Shown here: positions 24,344 to 32,843 of the stretch, one piece after another | Position numbering within the stretch: the stretch's first letter is position 1 | Layout: each line of letters opens with the position of its first letter | Source: Clostridiales bacterium | Lineage (GTDB): Bacteria > Bacillota > Clostridia > Oscillospirales > Oscillospiraceae | Length of the DNA: 39,353 nt | Assembly: GCA_902363045.1 (NCBI GenBank) | Contig: CABIYX010000030.1 | Span: 1 to 39,353, forward strand | Reading direction: 5' to 3' | Notes under the pieces: model-generated | Database searches by the model: none | Told to the model about the DNA's origin: nothing | What the model saw: the letters and a program-made list of their open reading frames with translations, nothing else | Position numbers and translations under genes: made by a program

Positions 24344-25846
24344 ATGAAACAGTCAAATACGGAACAGCCCCGCCAAGCGGCGAGCCAGGCGGCGCGGGAG
24401 CGCTGGGAGTGCGTCAAACGGGACGCTCCGATCTATTGGAAAGCGTTTCGGGAGTGGAGCCGGATCCATGGGCGCCGTGTGGCCCACCAGATCCACAATG
24501 TGGTGGCCGGCAACCGGGCGGCAGGCCCGGTGTCCTTTCTGGTCTGCTCTGCCGCCCTTGCGGTGGCGCTGACGCTGACCACGCTGTACGCCCCCAGCTA
24601 TGCGGTGACGCTGGACGGAGAGCCGGTGGGTGTGGTGACCGATGAGGGCATGGTACAGAAGGCTATCCAAAGCGTGGAGGAGACCGGCAGCCAGCTGCTG
24701 GGCTATGACTACCGGGTGGAGGGCGACCTGGAGTATGAGTTTGCACTGAGCCTGCGCTCTGAGCTGACCACCCCGGAGGAGCTTCAAAACTATTTCTATC
24801 ATCAGCTGGACGCGGTCAGCGGCGAGCTGCGGAAGTATCAGGTCCTTGTGGATGGCCAGGCGGTGGGAGTGGTCAAGGATGAGAACTCCCTGAACCAGCT
24901 GCTGGACGGTATGAAGGATCGGTACACCACAGAAAATACGGTGTCCGTCCGGTTCCTGGATACGGTGGCCACTGAGCCGGTCTATGAGGTGAACGACCTG
25001 ATGACCATTCGTGAGATGGAGCAGGCGTTCCAGGCCAGTGGAAACGGGTCCACCACCTACACCGTGGTGGCGGGAGACACCTTTAACGCCATTGCCTATG
25101 CCAACGATATGTCGGTGAGCGACCTGAAGGCGCTGAATCCCTCGGTGGACATCAACCGCCTGATGGTGGGAGATGTGCTCAATGTCAAGGAGCTCACCCC
25201 TCTGCTCTCGGTGGAGACGGTGGACGATGTGACCTATGTGGAGTCCATCCCATGCCCGGTGGAGGAGATCAAGGACTCCTCTTTGTACAAAGGGAGCAGC
25301 AAGATCATTACCCAGGGGGTGGAGGGCGAGGCCCAGGTGGACGCCACCATCACCTACGTCAACGGCCAGGAGACCGGGCGGGTCATCAACAGCACGACCA
25401 CCCTGCGGGAGCCCACCAAGACGGTCAAGGCGGTGGGGACCAAGGAAAAGCCCAAGACGGCCTCCTCCGGCAGCTACCAGTGGCCTATCCGGGGGCGGAT
25501 CACCTCCTACTTCGGCGGCCGATATATTTTCGGCAGTTACAGCTATCACTCCGGGATTGATATTTCCGCCTCCTACGGTGCGGCCATCCGGGCTGCCGAC
25601 GGCGGAACGGTCACTTACGCGGGCTATAAGGGCAGCTATGGCAAGCTGGTCATCATTACCCATGACAATGGGACTCAGACCTATTATGGCCATAACTCCT
25701 CTCTGCTGGTCTCCGCGGGACAGAAGGTGTACAAGGGCCAGCAGATCGCCAAGGCGGGCAGCACCGGGCGCTCCACCGGCGTCCACTGCCACTTTGAGGT
25801 CCGGGTGCGCGGTTCCTCGGTCAATCCGTTGTCTTATCTGCCCTGA
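24344..25846 (+). CDS. membrane-anchored M23 peptidase with LysM and G5 domains
   Basis: A 500-residue cell-wall enzyme. A basic cytoplasmic N-terminus (~60 residues) precedes one membrane helix (~63-86). Outside, a linker leads to LysM (~238-281, TYTVVAGDTFNAIAYANDMS), a G5 domain (~285-363) and the C-terminal M23 peptidase. The zinc residues are present: H402 and D406 in HSGIDIS, and H481/H483 in GVHCHFEV. M23 enzymes cut peptidoglycan cross-links or peptide stems. Start choice: ATG 24344 has GGAGA upstream; ATG 24332 lies four codons earlier with a weaker site. A seven-codon reading frame (24321-24344) ends in TAATG on the 24344 start and could couple translation. SpoIIQ-like and growth-related roles are both possible. 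Confidence 0.92.
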   Translation: MKQSNTEQPRQAASQAARERWECVKRDAPIYWKAFREWSRIHGRRVAHQIHNVVAGNRAAGPVSFLVCSAALAVALTLTTLYAPSYAVTLDGEPVGVVTDEGMVQKAIQSVEETGSQLLGYDYRVEGDLEYEFALSLRSELTTPEELQNYFYHQLDAVSGELRKYQVLVDGQAVGVVKDENSLNQLLDGMKDRYTTENTVSVRFLDTVATEPVYEVNDLMTIREMEQAFQASGNGSTTYTVVAGDTFNAIAYANDMSVSDLKALNPSVDINRLMVGDVLNVKELTPLLSVETVDDVTYVESIPCPVEEIKDSSLYKGSSKIITQGVEGEAQVDATITYVNGQETGRVINSTTTLREPTKTVKAVGTKEKPKTASSGSYQWPIRGRITSYFGGRYIFGSYSYHSGIDISASYGAAIRAADGGTVTYAGYKGSYGKLVIITHDNGTQTYYGHNSSLLVSAGQKVYKGQQIAKAGSTGRSTGVHCHFEVRVRGSSVNPLSYLP

Positions 25847-25961
25847 CCGGACGGGAGCGCAGATGAGGGAGCAAGCCTGAGCCGGATGCCCTGAACAGGC
25901 CGTCCGGCTCAGCCGGTTTCCTGTGGAATTTTTCCAGTCTGAGGACGGCCGAAAAAAAGAA

Positions 25962-25990
25962 TTGACAAACAAAAATTTTTAGGTTAAGAT
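25962..25990 (+). promoter_or_regulatory. sigma-A promoter of the ilv operon
   Basis: TTGACA (25962-25967) and TAAGAT (25985-25990) are 17 bases apart. Transcription should start near 25997, at the first base of the T-box leader. Confidence 0.85.
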
Positions 25991-25996
25991 GTGAGA

Positions 25997-26290
25997 AACT
26001 CCAAATTGCACAGGCATTTGGAAGCGTGACCATGGCAATGACCGGGCAGTAGGCGGGTCTGGACGTACAGAGAGGGAGCGGTTGGTGTAAGCTCTCCGAA
26101 AGGACCCAGAGGCTGAAGCTCTCCCGCGAGCCGCTTCTCTGAACGGGGATCTTCCCTGAGTAGGAGAGGACGGATCCCCACCGTTATCGGGGCATGAGCG
26201 CACAGGCAGACCGCCTGTGAAGTTAGGTGGTACCACGGAGCAATACGGCTTCGTCCTATCGGAAACGATAGGACGGGGCTGTTTTTTCTA
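25997..26290 (+). promoter_or_regulatory. T-box leader, leucine-type, before ilvB
   Basis: A ~290-nt leader with the parts of a T-box riboswitch. The conserved T-box sequence AGGTGGTACCACGG is at 26225-26238; its variable base U would pair with A73 of the tRNA. Stem I carries AGTA (26048-26051) and GAAG (26115-26118) as the two sides of the specifier loop, closed by CGGG/CCCG (26043-26046 with 26123-26126). By analogy with the glyQS and ileS leaders the specifier codon is CTC at 26119-26121, a leucine codon. The final stem ends in a terminator. Uncharged tRNA-Leu should allow readthrough into the ilv genes. The specifier call is from hand-folding. Confidence 0.9.
26245..26287 (+). terminator. 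T-box attenuator terminator
   Basis: CGTCCTATCG and CGATAGGACG pair around a GAAA tetraloop, extended below by further pairs, with six T residues at the end (26282-26287). Confidence 0.88.
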
Positions 26291-26313
26291 TCTCAAGCGG
26301 AGGTGACAGAAGC

Positions 26314-27942
26314 ATGACTGGAGCGGAAGCGCTGATCGAAAGCTTGCTGCAAGAGCAGGTGGAGCACATTTTCGGATATGCCGGGGCAACGATCTGCCCG
26401 GCGGTGGACGCCTTGAAGGCCCACCCGGAGATCGGCTATACCCTGGTCCGGACGGAACAGAACGCGGGACACGCGGCATCCGGCTATGCCCGTGTCAGCG
26501 GCAGACCTGGGGTGTGCATGGTGACCTCTGGCCCGGGAGCCACCAACCTGATCACCGGCATTGCCACCGCCTATCTGGATTCCATCCCCATGGTGGCCAT
26601 CACGGGCCAGGTCCCCAGCTATCTGCTGGGCCGGGACATCTTCCAGGAGGTGGACATCACCGGCGCGGTGGCCCCCTTCTCCAAGCACAGCTATCTGGTC
26701 AAGGACGCCAACGACATCCCCCGGGTGGTCAAGGAGGCCTTCCACATCGCCTCCACCGGCCGGCCCGGCCCGGTGCTCATCGACATCCCCATTGACGTGC
26801 AGGAGCAGAGCCTCAAGCACTTCTCCTATCCTGACAGGGTAAATATCCGGGGCTATAAGCCCAGCGTCCGGGGCAACGACCTTCAGATCAAGCGGGTGGT
26901 GGACGCCATCGCCCAGTCCAAGCAGCCCCTGATCTGCGCCGGCGGCGGCGTGTGGCTGGCCGACGCCCGGGAGGAGCTGCTGGAGCTGGCGGAGAGCACT
27001 GAGATCCCAGTGGTCAAGACCATGATGGGCCTCTCACTGCTGCCCACCGACCACCCTTTGAACATGGGGATGATCGGCACCCACGGCAACCACTGCGCCA
27101 ACCAGGCTCTGGCCAAGGCCGACCTGCTCATTATGGTGGGCACTCGGGCGGCGGACCGCGCGGTGGTGGACCCCCGGGAGATCCAGCGCCGCATGGCCAC
27201 CATCCACATCGATGTGGACCCGGCGGAGATCGGCAAGAATATGCAGGCCGCCATCCCCCTGGTGGGCAATGTGAAGGTCATCCTCCGGCAGATCCTGGAC
27301 CGGGGCGCGCCGGTGACCAACTCCGCCGCCTGGCTGGAGCAGCTGACCGACTACCGCCGCGCGGAGCTGAACCGCCGCTTCCCCCGGCGGGAGGGCTATG
27401 TCTTCCCCGGGACCGTCCTGCGGAAGCTGGGCACCCGGCTGGACGACGATGCGGTGGTGTGTGTGGATGTGGGTCAGAACCAGATCTTTACCTGCAAGTA
27501 CCTGCCCCAGAAGAACGGGCGCCTGCTCACCAGCGGCGGCCTGGGTACCATGGGCTACGCCCTCCCCGCCGCCGTGGGGGCCAAGGTGGCCTGTCCCGAA
27601 CGGCAGACCATTGTGGTGTGCGGCGACGGCTCCTTCCAGATGGCCATGAATGAGCTGGCCGCCGTCCGGGCTGGTGGTCTGGATCTGAAGATCGTCCTGT
27701 TCCGCAACCATACCCTGGGTCTGGTCCACCAGATCCAGTGCTCCGCCCCCTATCACGGCCCCTTCGGCGTGGCCTTGGACGGCTCCCCGGATTTTGAGAC
27801 CATCGCCCAGGCCTATGGTATCCCAAGCCTCGCCGTCCGGGACGAGGACCGGCTGGACGGCGTCCTGGACCAGTTCCTGGCCGCGCCGGGCTGCGGCCTG
27901 CTGATCTGCGAGGTCCACCCCGATGTGGGCACCAACGACTGA
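26314..27942 (+). CDS. ilvB: acetolactate synthase large subunit, first copy
   Basis: A 542-residue ThDP enzyme of valine, leucine and isoleucine synthesis, joining pyruvate with pyruvate or 2-oxobutyrate. The catalytic Glu is E48 (RTEQNAGHAA). GQV at 98-100, LGRDIFQEVDITG and the Lys-His of FSKHS are standard. The ThDP motif begins GDGSFQM (437-443) but ends Arg-Asn at 464-465 in place of Asn-Asn. The following region lacks the usual GMVxQWQ block and reads LGLVHQIQCSAPYHG. The C-terminal half is therefore unusual. It is the first gene after the T-box, has GGAGGTGA upstream, and is followed 17 bases later by a small-subunit gene. Its specificity may differ from the second copy. Confidence 0.88.
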   Translation: MTGAEALIESLLQEQVEHIFGYAGATICPAVDALKAHPEIGYTLVRTEQNAGHAASGYARVSGRPGVCMVTSGPGATNLITGIATAYLDSIPMVAITGQVPSYLLGRDIFQEVDITGAVAPFSKHSYLVKDANDIPRVVKEAFHIASTGRPGPVLIDIPIDVQEQSLKHFSYPDRVNIRGYKPSVRGNDLQIKRVVDAIAQSKQPLICAGGGVWLADAREELLELAESTEIPVVKTMMGLSLLPTDHPLNMGMIGTHGNHCANQALAKADLLIMVGTRAADRAVVDPREIQRRMATIHIDVDPAEIGKNMQAAIPLVGNVKVILRQILDRGAPVTNSAAWLEQLTDYRRAELNRRFPRREGYVFPGTVLRKLGTRLDDDAVVCVDVGQNQIFTCKYLPQKNGRLLTSGGLGTMGYALPAAVGAKVACPERQTIVVCGDGSFQMAMNELAAVRAGGLDLKIVLFRNHTLGLVHQIQCSAPYHGPFGVALDGSPDFETIAQAYGIPSLAVRDEDRLDGVLDQFLAAPGCGLLICEVHPDVGTND

Positions 27943-27959
27943 GAGAGGGAGGAGACGCC

Positions 27960-28445
27960 ATGAAACAGACCATTTCCGTCCTGGTGGAAAACCAGGCCGG
28001 CGCACTGAACCGGATCACCGGCCTGTTCTCCCGCCGGGCCTTCAACATTGAGTCCCTGGCCGTGGGCGTGACCGACGACCCCACCATTTCCCGCATCACC
28101 ATCATTGTGGACAGCGGAAACAGCGTGGTGGAGCAGGTGGAAAAGCAGCTCAACAAGCTCATTGAGGTCATCAAGGTCCGCACCCTGGAGGAAAACGCCC
28201 TCATCGGCCGGGAGCTGATGCTTCTGAAGGTCAATGCCAACAACAAGACCCGCCAGGATATTATGACCATCTGCGAGATCATGGGGGCCAAGGTGACGGA
28301 CATCTCTCCTACCTCCCTCACCCTGGAGCTGTCCGACACTCCCGAACGGCTGGACACCTTCCAGTCCATGATGCGCCCCTTCTCCATTCTGGAGGTGGCC
28401 CGCACCGGCATGGTCGCTGTGCAGAAAGGCGCGGGGAAAATCTAA
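27960..28445 (+). CDS. ilvN: acetolactate synthase small subunit, first copy
   Basis: A 161-residue regulatory subunit. The ACT domain covers the first ~75 residues (VLVENQAGALNRITGLFSRRAFNIESL), followed by the C-terminal ALS_ss domain with LKVNANNKTRQDIM and FSILEVARTGMVAV. Small subunits raise activity and confer valine feedback inhibition. It has GAGGAGG ahead of its ATG and ends at the start of an A/T-rich hairpin repeat that separates it from the second ilvB-ilvN pair. It probably serves the large subunit encoded just upstream. Confidence 0.93.
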   Translation: MKQTISVLVENQAGALNRITGLFSRRAFNIESLAVGVTDDPTISRITIIVDSGNSVVEQVEKQLNKLIEVIKVRTLEENALIGRELMLLKVNANNKTRQDIMTICEIMGAKVTDISPTSLTLELSDTPERLDTFQSMMRPFSILEVARTGMVAVQKGAGKI

Positions 28446-28535
28446 TTAGGAATTAGAAGTTAGGAATTAGAAATTAAGAAAGCAATACGGCTGATGCCAC
28501 AATTCCTCATTCCTCATTCCGAATTCCTAATTCTA
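28444..28535. repeat. TAGGAAT-type hairpin repeat in the ilv operon
   Basis: Left of it AATTAGGAATT-like units recur (28444-28477); right of it AATTCCTCATTCC units run the other way (28501-28535). The outer AATTAGGAATT (28444-28454) and AATTCCTAATT (28522-28532) are exact inverted copies. The base use is quite unlike the GC-rich neighbours. It may be a mobile intergenic repeat or an RNA stability element. Confidence 0.6.
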
Positions 28536-28552
28536 CATAAGGAGGCAGCAGT

Positions 28553-30259
28553 TTGAAAGTAAGAGCCACCCAGGCCATCATGGAGTGTCTGCTGGAGCAG
28601 GAGGTGGACACCGTCTTTGGCTATCCCGGCGGGACCATCCTGAATCTCTATGACGAGCTGTATCATTATCAAGATAAAATACATCATGTATTGACTGCCC
28701 ATGAGCAGGGCGCTGCCCACGCCGCGGACGGCTATGCCCGCTCCACCGGCAAGGTGGGGGTGTGCTTCGCCACCTCCGGCCCCGGGGCGACCAATCTGAC
28801 CACTGGCATCGCCACCGCCTATATGGACTCCTCCCCCGTGGTATTCATCACCTGCAACGTCAGCGAGGGGCTGCTGGGTAAGGACTCCTTCCAGGAGGTG
28901 GACATTACCGGCATCGCCATGCCCATCACCAAGGCCACCTATCTGGTCCGGGATCCTCAGACCATCCCGGACGTGATGCGCCAGGCCTTCGCCGTGGCGG
29001 CCACTGGCCGGCCGGGCCCGGTGCTCATCGACTTTTTGAAAAATGTCACCTTCCTCAACACCATGATCGACTATGAGTTCATCCCCTGGGACCAGAACCG
29101 GGGGACGGACAGCATCCGCCAGCTGGCGGTGAGCCACGGCCTGAAGGCCCCCGAGCCCGACCTGGGGGACATCGACACTCTGGTGGAGATGATCGCCCAA
29201 TCGGAGCGCCCCCTGCTGATCTGCGGCGGCGGCGTGGTCCGGGGCCGGGCGGACCGGCAGTTCCGCGCCTTTGCCGAGAAGCTGGACGCCCCGGTGGCCA
29301 TCACCGTCATGGGCGGCGGCGGCTTCCCCGGCGCCCACCCCCTGACCACAGGGATGATCGGGATGCACGGCTCCCAGGCCAGCAACGTGGCCTGCAACGA
29401 GTGCGACCTGCTCATCGCGGTGGGCTGCCGCTTCTCTGACCGGGTGGCCCTCCAGCCGGACACCTTCGCCAGTCAGGCCAAGATCGTACACATCGACATC
29501 GACCGATCTGAGATCGATAAGAACGTGCTTACCGACCACCACATCGTGGGTTCTGCCAAGCGGGTGCTGGAGCTGCTCAACCAACGTCTCCCCCAGTATC
29601 AGCATACCGGGTGGAAGGAGCACATCCTCCCCCTGCGGGAGAAGCAGCCGGTGGAGGACGGCGCGGACCGTCTGACCCCGGGGCAGATCCTGGACGCCAT
29701 CCAGCAGGCTGTCCCCAAGGGCTCCATCGTGGCCACCGACGTGGGACAGCATCAGATGTGGTCCATCCAGCACTTCCACTTTGACTACCCCGGCCAGCTG
29801 CTCACCTCCGGCGGCTTCGGCACCATGGGCTTCGGCCTGGGGGCGGCCATCGGGGCCAAGGTGGGCAACCCGGACAAGGTGGTCATCCATACCACCGGGG
29901 ACGGCTGCTTCCGAATGAACTGCCATGAGCTGACCACTGTGGAGCACTACCACCTGCCCATCATCACCGTGGTGTTCAACAACGGCACCCTGGGCATGGT
30001 CCGCCAGTGGCAGCACCTGATCTATCAGGAGCACTACTCCGAGACCACCCTGGACCGCGGCCCCGACTTCGTAAAGCTGGCCGAGGCCTACGGTCTGAAG
30101 GGCAGACGGGTCACCAACCGCGCTGAGATGGAGCAGGCCCTTCAGGAGGCCCTGTCCTGCGGCTGCGGCTACGTCATCGACTGCCAGGTAGACATGGACG
30201 AGATGGTTCGGCCCATGGTGGCTGGCGGCGCCCATATCACTGATTTTCTGCTGAAGTAA
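28553..30259 (+). CDS. ilvB: acetolactate synthase large subunit, second copy
   Basis: A 568-residue ThDP enzyme of the same family. The catalytic Glu is E51 (AHEQGAAHAADG). Its C-terminal half is canonical: GDG at 449-451, Asn-Asn at 476-477 and GMVRQWQ at 481-487. The N-terminal half departs from the norm: TGQV is replaced by TCNV near 100-103, and the usual TKH segment reads TKATYLV. This is the mirror image of the first copy's deviations. The start is TTG 28553 with AAGGAGG upstream; no ATG fits as well. It is followed 13 bases later by its own small-subunit gene. It might be specialised for one branched-chain substrate; that is inference. Confidence 0.9.
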   Translation: MKVRATQAIMECLLEQEVDTVFGYPGGTILNLYDELYHYQDKIHHVLTAHEQGAAHAADGYARSTGKVGVCFATSGPGATNLTTGIATAYMDSSPVVFITCNVSEGLLGKDSFQEVDITGIAMPITKATYLVRDPQTIPDVMRQAFAVAATGRPGPVLIDFLKNVTFLNTMIDYEFIPWDQNRGTDSIRQLAVSHGLKAPEPDLGDIDTLVEMIAQSERPLLICGGGVVRGRADRQFRAFAEKLDAPVAITVMGGGGFPGAHPLTTGMIGMHGSQASNVACNECDLLIAVGCRFSDRVALQPDTFASQAKIVHIDIDRSEIDKNVLTDHHIVGSAKRVLELLNQRLPQYQHTGWKEHILPLREKQPVEDGADRLTPGQILDAIQQAVPKGSIVATDVGQHQMWSIQHFHFDYPGQLLTSGGFGTMGFGLGAAIGAKVGNPDKVVIHTTGDGCFRMNCHELTTVEHYHLPIITVVFNNGTLGMVRQWQHLIYQEHYSETTLDRGPDFVKLAEAYGLKGRRVTNRAEMEQALQEALSCGCGYVIDCQVDMDEMVRPMVAGGAHITDFLLK

Positions 30260-30272
30260 GGGGGCGGCACGG

Positions 30273-30839
30273 ATGAACAAGACCTTTGATCCAGAAAAGA
30301 AGCTCTATACCCTCTCCCTGCTGGTCCAGGACATCCCCGGCGTCCTCAGCCAGGTCGCCCGGCTGTTCTCCCGAAAGGGATATAACATCGAGTCCATCGT
30401 CTCCGGCGAGACCAGCCAGCCCGGCCTGACCCGCATCACCATCGTGATCCTGGGGGACGAGCTGATGGTCAATCAGATCGCCGCCCAGTGCCGGAAGCTG
30501 ATCCCGGTGCAGGTGGTGAAGATCCTGGACGAGGAGACCTCCATCCAGCGGGAGTTCGCCATGATAAAGGTTCGGGCGGAGGACCGGGCCGCCCGGGATG
30601 AGGTGATCCAGATGGCCAATATCTTCCGGGCCAACATCATCGATGTGAGCCGGGAGACCCTTACCGTGGCCATCTTCGGGGATAAGAGCAAGACCTCCGC
30701 CCTCATCCGCCTGCTGTCCGACTTCGGCATCCTGGAGATGGCCAAGACGGGCACTCTGGCCATCGAGCGGGGCCTCAGCTCCATCTATGATGACAGCAAG
30801 CTCCGCACCGAGTACAATTACGGCAAAAACGTGCTGTGA
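30273..30839 (+). CDS. ilvN: acetolactate synthase small subunit, second copy
   Basis: A 188-residue regulatory subunit, 27 residues longer than the first copy. An ACT domain ([20 protein letters not shown]) is followed by the ALS_ss domain with [15 protein letters not shown] and [14 protein letters not shown]. Its N-terminus is extended by [10 protein letters not shown] and its C-terminus by ~15 residues. It is preceded by GGGGGCGG and lies 92 bases before ilvC, with no terminator between. Confidence 0.93.
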   Translation: MNKTFDPEKKLYTLSLLVQDIPGVLSQVARLFSRKGYNIESIVSGETSQPGLTRITIVILGDELMVNQIAAQCRKLIPVQVVKILDEETSIQREFAMIKVRAEDRAARDEVIQMANIFRANIIDVSRETLTVAIFGDKSKTSALIRLLSDFGILEMAKTGTLAIERGLSSIYDDSKLRTEYNYGKNVL

Positions 30840-30931
30840 TCCCAGCGTCAATCCATCGGCCGGCCGGGGCCCCCGTCCACGCCGCTTTGAATTGTAGTTT
30901 AACAACGTCATACCAAAAGGAGTGCATTACA

Positions 30932-31954
30932 ATGGCAAAGATGTATTACGCAAAGGACTGTGACATCAACTATCTCAACGGGAAGAAGATCGCCATCATC
31001 GGCTACGGCTCCCAGGGCCATGCCCACGCCCTGAACCTGAAGGATTCCGGCTGTGACGTATGTGTCGGCCTGCGCGCCGGCTCCAAGAGCTGGGCTGTGG
31101 CGGAGAAGGACGGCCTGAAGGTCATGACCGTGCCTGAGGCCGCCAAGTGGGGCGACATCGTGATGATGCTCATCAACGACGAAGTCCAGGCCGATGTGTA
31201 CAAGAGAGACATCGCCCCCAATCTGGAGGACGGCAACGCCCTGGCCTTTGCCCACGGCTTCAACATCCGCTATCAGCAGATCGTCCCACCAAAGGGTGTC
31301 GATGTGTTCATGGCTGCCCCCAAGGGCCCCGGCCACACCGTCCGCTCCACCTATGTGGCCGGTAAGGGCGTGCCCTGCCTGGTGGCTGTGGAGCAGAACG
31401 CCACCGGCGACGCCATGAAGATCGCCCTGGCCTATATCGCCGGCATCGGCGGCGCCCGCGCCGGCATCATGGAGACCACCTTCCACGACGAGACCGAGAC
31501 CGACCTGTTCGGCGAGCAGGCTGTTCTGTGCGGCGGCGTGGTCGATCTGATGAAGTGCGGCTTCGAGACCCTGGTGGAGGCCGGCTATGCCCCCGAAAAC
31601 GCCTATTTCGAGTGTATCCACGAGATGAAACTCATCATCGACCTGATCAACAAGGGCGGCGTGGCTGCCATGAACTACTCCATCTCCGACACCGCGGAGT
31701 TCGGCGAGTATGTCTCCGGCCCCCGTGTTCTGCCCTATGAGGAGACCAAGAAGAACATGAAGGCGGTTCTGAACGACATCCAGGACGGCACCTTCGCCGG
31801 CCGCTGGATCGCTGAGAACAAGAGCTTTGGCCGCACCTTCTTCAACTCCAAGCGGGCTCAGCTGGCTCAGCACCAGATGGAGATCGTGGGCGCCGAGCTG
31901 CGCAAGAATATGCTCTGGGGCGACGACACCGATCTGGACACCGCCTCCAACTGA
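30932..31954 (+). CDS. ilvC: ketol-acid reductoisomerase
   Basis: A 340-residue class I enzyme that isomerises and reduces acetolactate or acetohydroxybutyrate with NADPH and Mg, the step after acetolactate synthase. The Rossmann motif is [19 protein letters not shown], the substrate loop includes [12 protein letters not shown], and the acidic metal-binding helices include [12 protein letters not shown] and [11 protein letters not shown]. The C-terminal knot domain ends [15 protein letters not shown]. The start ATG 30932 has AAAAGGAG upstream; the upstream part of the open frame is the untranslated gap. It is the last gene of the T-box-controlled operon and is followed by two hairpins. Confidence 0.97.
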   Translation: MAKMYYAKDCDINYLNGKKIAIIGYGSQGHAHALNLKDSGCDVCVGLRAGSKSWAVAEKDGLKVMTVPEAAKWGDIVMMLINDEVQADVYKRDIAPNLEDGNALAFAHGFNIRYQQIVPPKGVDVFMAAPKGPGHTVRSTYVAGKGVPCLVAVEQNATGDAMKIALAYIAGIGGARAGIMETTFHDETETDLFGEQAVLCGGVVDLMKCGFETLVEAGYAPENAYFECIHEMKLIIDLINKGGVAAMNYSISDTAEFGEYVSGPRVLPYEETKKNMKAVLNDIQDGTFAGRWIAENKSFGRTFFNSKRAQLAQHQMEIVGAELRKNMLWGDDTDLDTASN

Positions 31955-31969
31955 TCTGTATGACTGAAC

Positions 31970-32003
31970 ACAGGGGCCCCGGCTATGCTGCGGGCCCCTG
32001 TTT
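31970..32003 (+). terminator. hairpin 1 after ilvC
   Basis: ACAGGGGCCC pairs with GGGCCCCTGT and TTTG follows. Confidence 0.6.
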
Positions 32004-32010
32004 GTCCGTG

Positions 32011-32038
32011 AAAAAATCCGGCTGATGCCGGATTTTTT
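32011..32038 (+). terminator. hairpin 2 after ilvC, bidirectional
   Basis: AAAAAATCCGGC and GCCGGATTTTTT form a perfect 12-bp stem with a TGAT loop. The A and T runs let it end transcription from either side. Confidence 0.82.
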
Positions 32039-32055
32039 CATCGCCGGAGGAATCG

Positions 32056-32092
32056 AAAAAGCACCGGGGGCGGCTTTTGCCGCCCCTGGTGC
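32056..32092 (-). terminator. terminator of the DUF3783 gene
   Basis: On the minus strand a 14-bp stem beginning GCACCAGGGGCGGC, with one G-T pair and a four-base loop, is followed by TTTTT (32056-32060). Confidence 0.75.
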
Positions 32093-32119
32093 GTCTCAGT
32101 ACGGAGTATCCGGGCCGGA

Positions 32120-32524
32120 TCATTCCGGGGCCTGTTCGGACTTGCTGTGCCGGGGCTTCCGCTGGGCGGTCATGGCCTCGTGCTCTAGGCGCAGCTCAGT
32201 CCAAAGCTGCTGGGAGTTCCAGCTTTTGTTGGTGGGGGTGAGCATCGCCTTCAGGGCGATCCTGGGCAGCCCGGTGCGGTTCATCGTGGTCAGGATCTGA
32301 TCCAGACGGCCCTGGGCCAGGCCGCAGAACACCAGCATGGGCTCCAGGAAGGACTCCTCCACTGGGCGGGTCTCCTCACTGTGGGACAACAGCTCTTCCA
32401 GCGTCAGGCCATACTGCTCCGGCGCGACCTGCCGGATCCGCACCCGAAGCATAAGAAAGATCTGGCGGAGCTTGGCCCACTCCGGGCCGGAGCAGTTGTA
32501 CATAAGAACGGTCTCACCTGTCAT
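32120..32524 (-). CDS. DUF3783 family protein
   Basis: A 134-residue soluble protein matching the DUF3783 family as I know it from Clostridia. It begins MTGETVLMYNCSGPEWAKLRQIFLM, has a middle part with PVEESFLEPMLVFCGL, and then TGLPRIALKAMLTPTNKSW. The last ~20 residues are basic and probably disordered. No catalytic motif is seen and the function is unknown. Ribosome site AGGAGGG lies before ATG 32524. It is a single gene on the minus strand, ended by a strong hairpin, and its upstream side abuts the repeat array. Confidence 0.78.
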   Translation of the reverse strand: MTGETVLMYNCSGPEWAKLRQIFLMLRVRIRQVAPEQYGLTLEELLSHSEETRPVEESFLEPMLVFCGLAQGRLDQILTTMNRTGLPRIALKAMLTPTNKSWNSQQLWTELRLEHEAMTAQRKPRHSKSEQAPE

Positions 32525-32549
32525 TGGGATCCCTCCTGTTGAAGCTTGG

Positions 32550-32580
32550 ACAGGGGCGGAGCGGCTTGCTCCGCCCCTGT
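32550..32580. repeat. 13-bp hairpin upstream of the DUF3783 gene
   Basis: ACAGGGGCGGAGC (32550-32562) and its exact complement (32568-32580) enclose five bases. There is no T-run on either strand, so it is not a normal terminator. Confidence 0.5.
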
Positions 32581-32618
32581 GCTTGAGATACGGTCACACG
32601 CAGACTGGGGCAATGGCG

Positions 32619-32843
32619 TCAGACCCCGGCCAGGGCCTGCTCCAGGTCCGCAATGATGTCCTTCACATCCTCAATGCCCGCCCATCCGGCCCTGCTGGCC
32701 GGAGGGGGCCCGTTGAGATAGGACCGCGGAGCCGGAACTCAATTCCGTCTCCGCGCAAGATTTTGCGCGGCAAAATGCTTGCACGCGCCAAAGGCGCGTC
32801 CCCGCGCTGCGGGGCCCCCTCTGTGGGCATGAGAGAGTCGGCG
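32619..32843 (-). repeat. tandem repeat unit A: gene tail plus hairpin cluster
   Basis: A 225-base unit. It begins with a copy, including the stop codon, of the last ~18 codons of the O-acetylhomoserine sulfhydrylase gene (33070 onward). It goes on with ~50 variable GC-rich bases, then three hairpins: CCGCGCAA/TTGCGCGG (32751-32770), ACGCGCC/GGCGCGT (32783-32799) and CCCCGC/GCGGGG (32800-32814). No start codon with a site is placed to make it a real gene. Confidence 0.85.

Noticed and set aside
26314..27942. Loss of metal binding in the first acetolactate synthase
   Set aside because: Only the first Asn of the Asn-Asn pair is changed to Arg; the second Asn, the usual metal ligand, is kept, so inactivity cannot be claimed.
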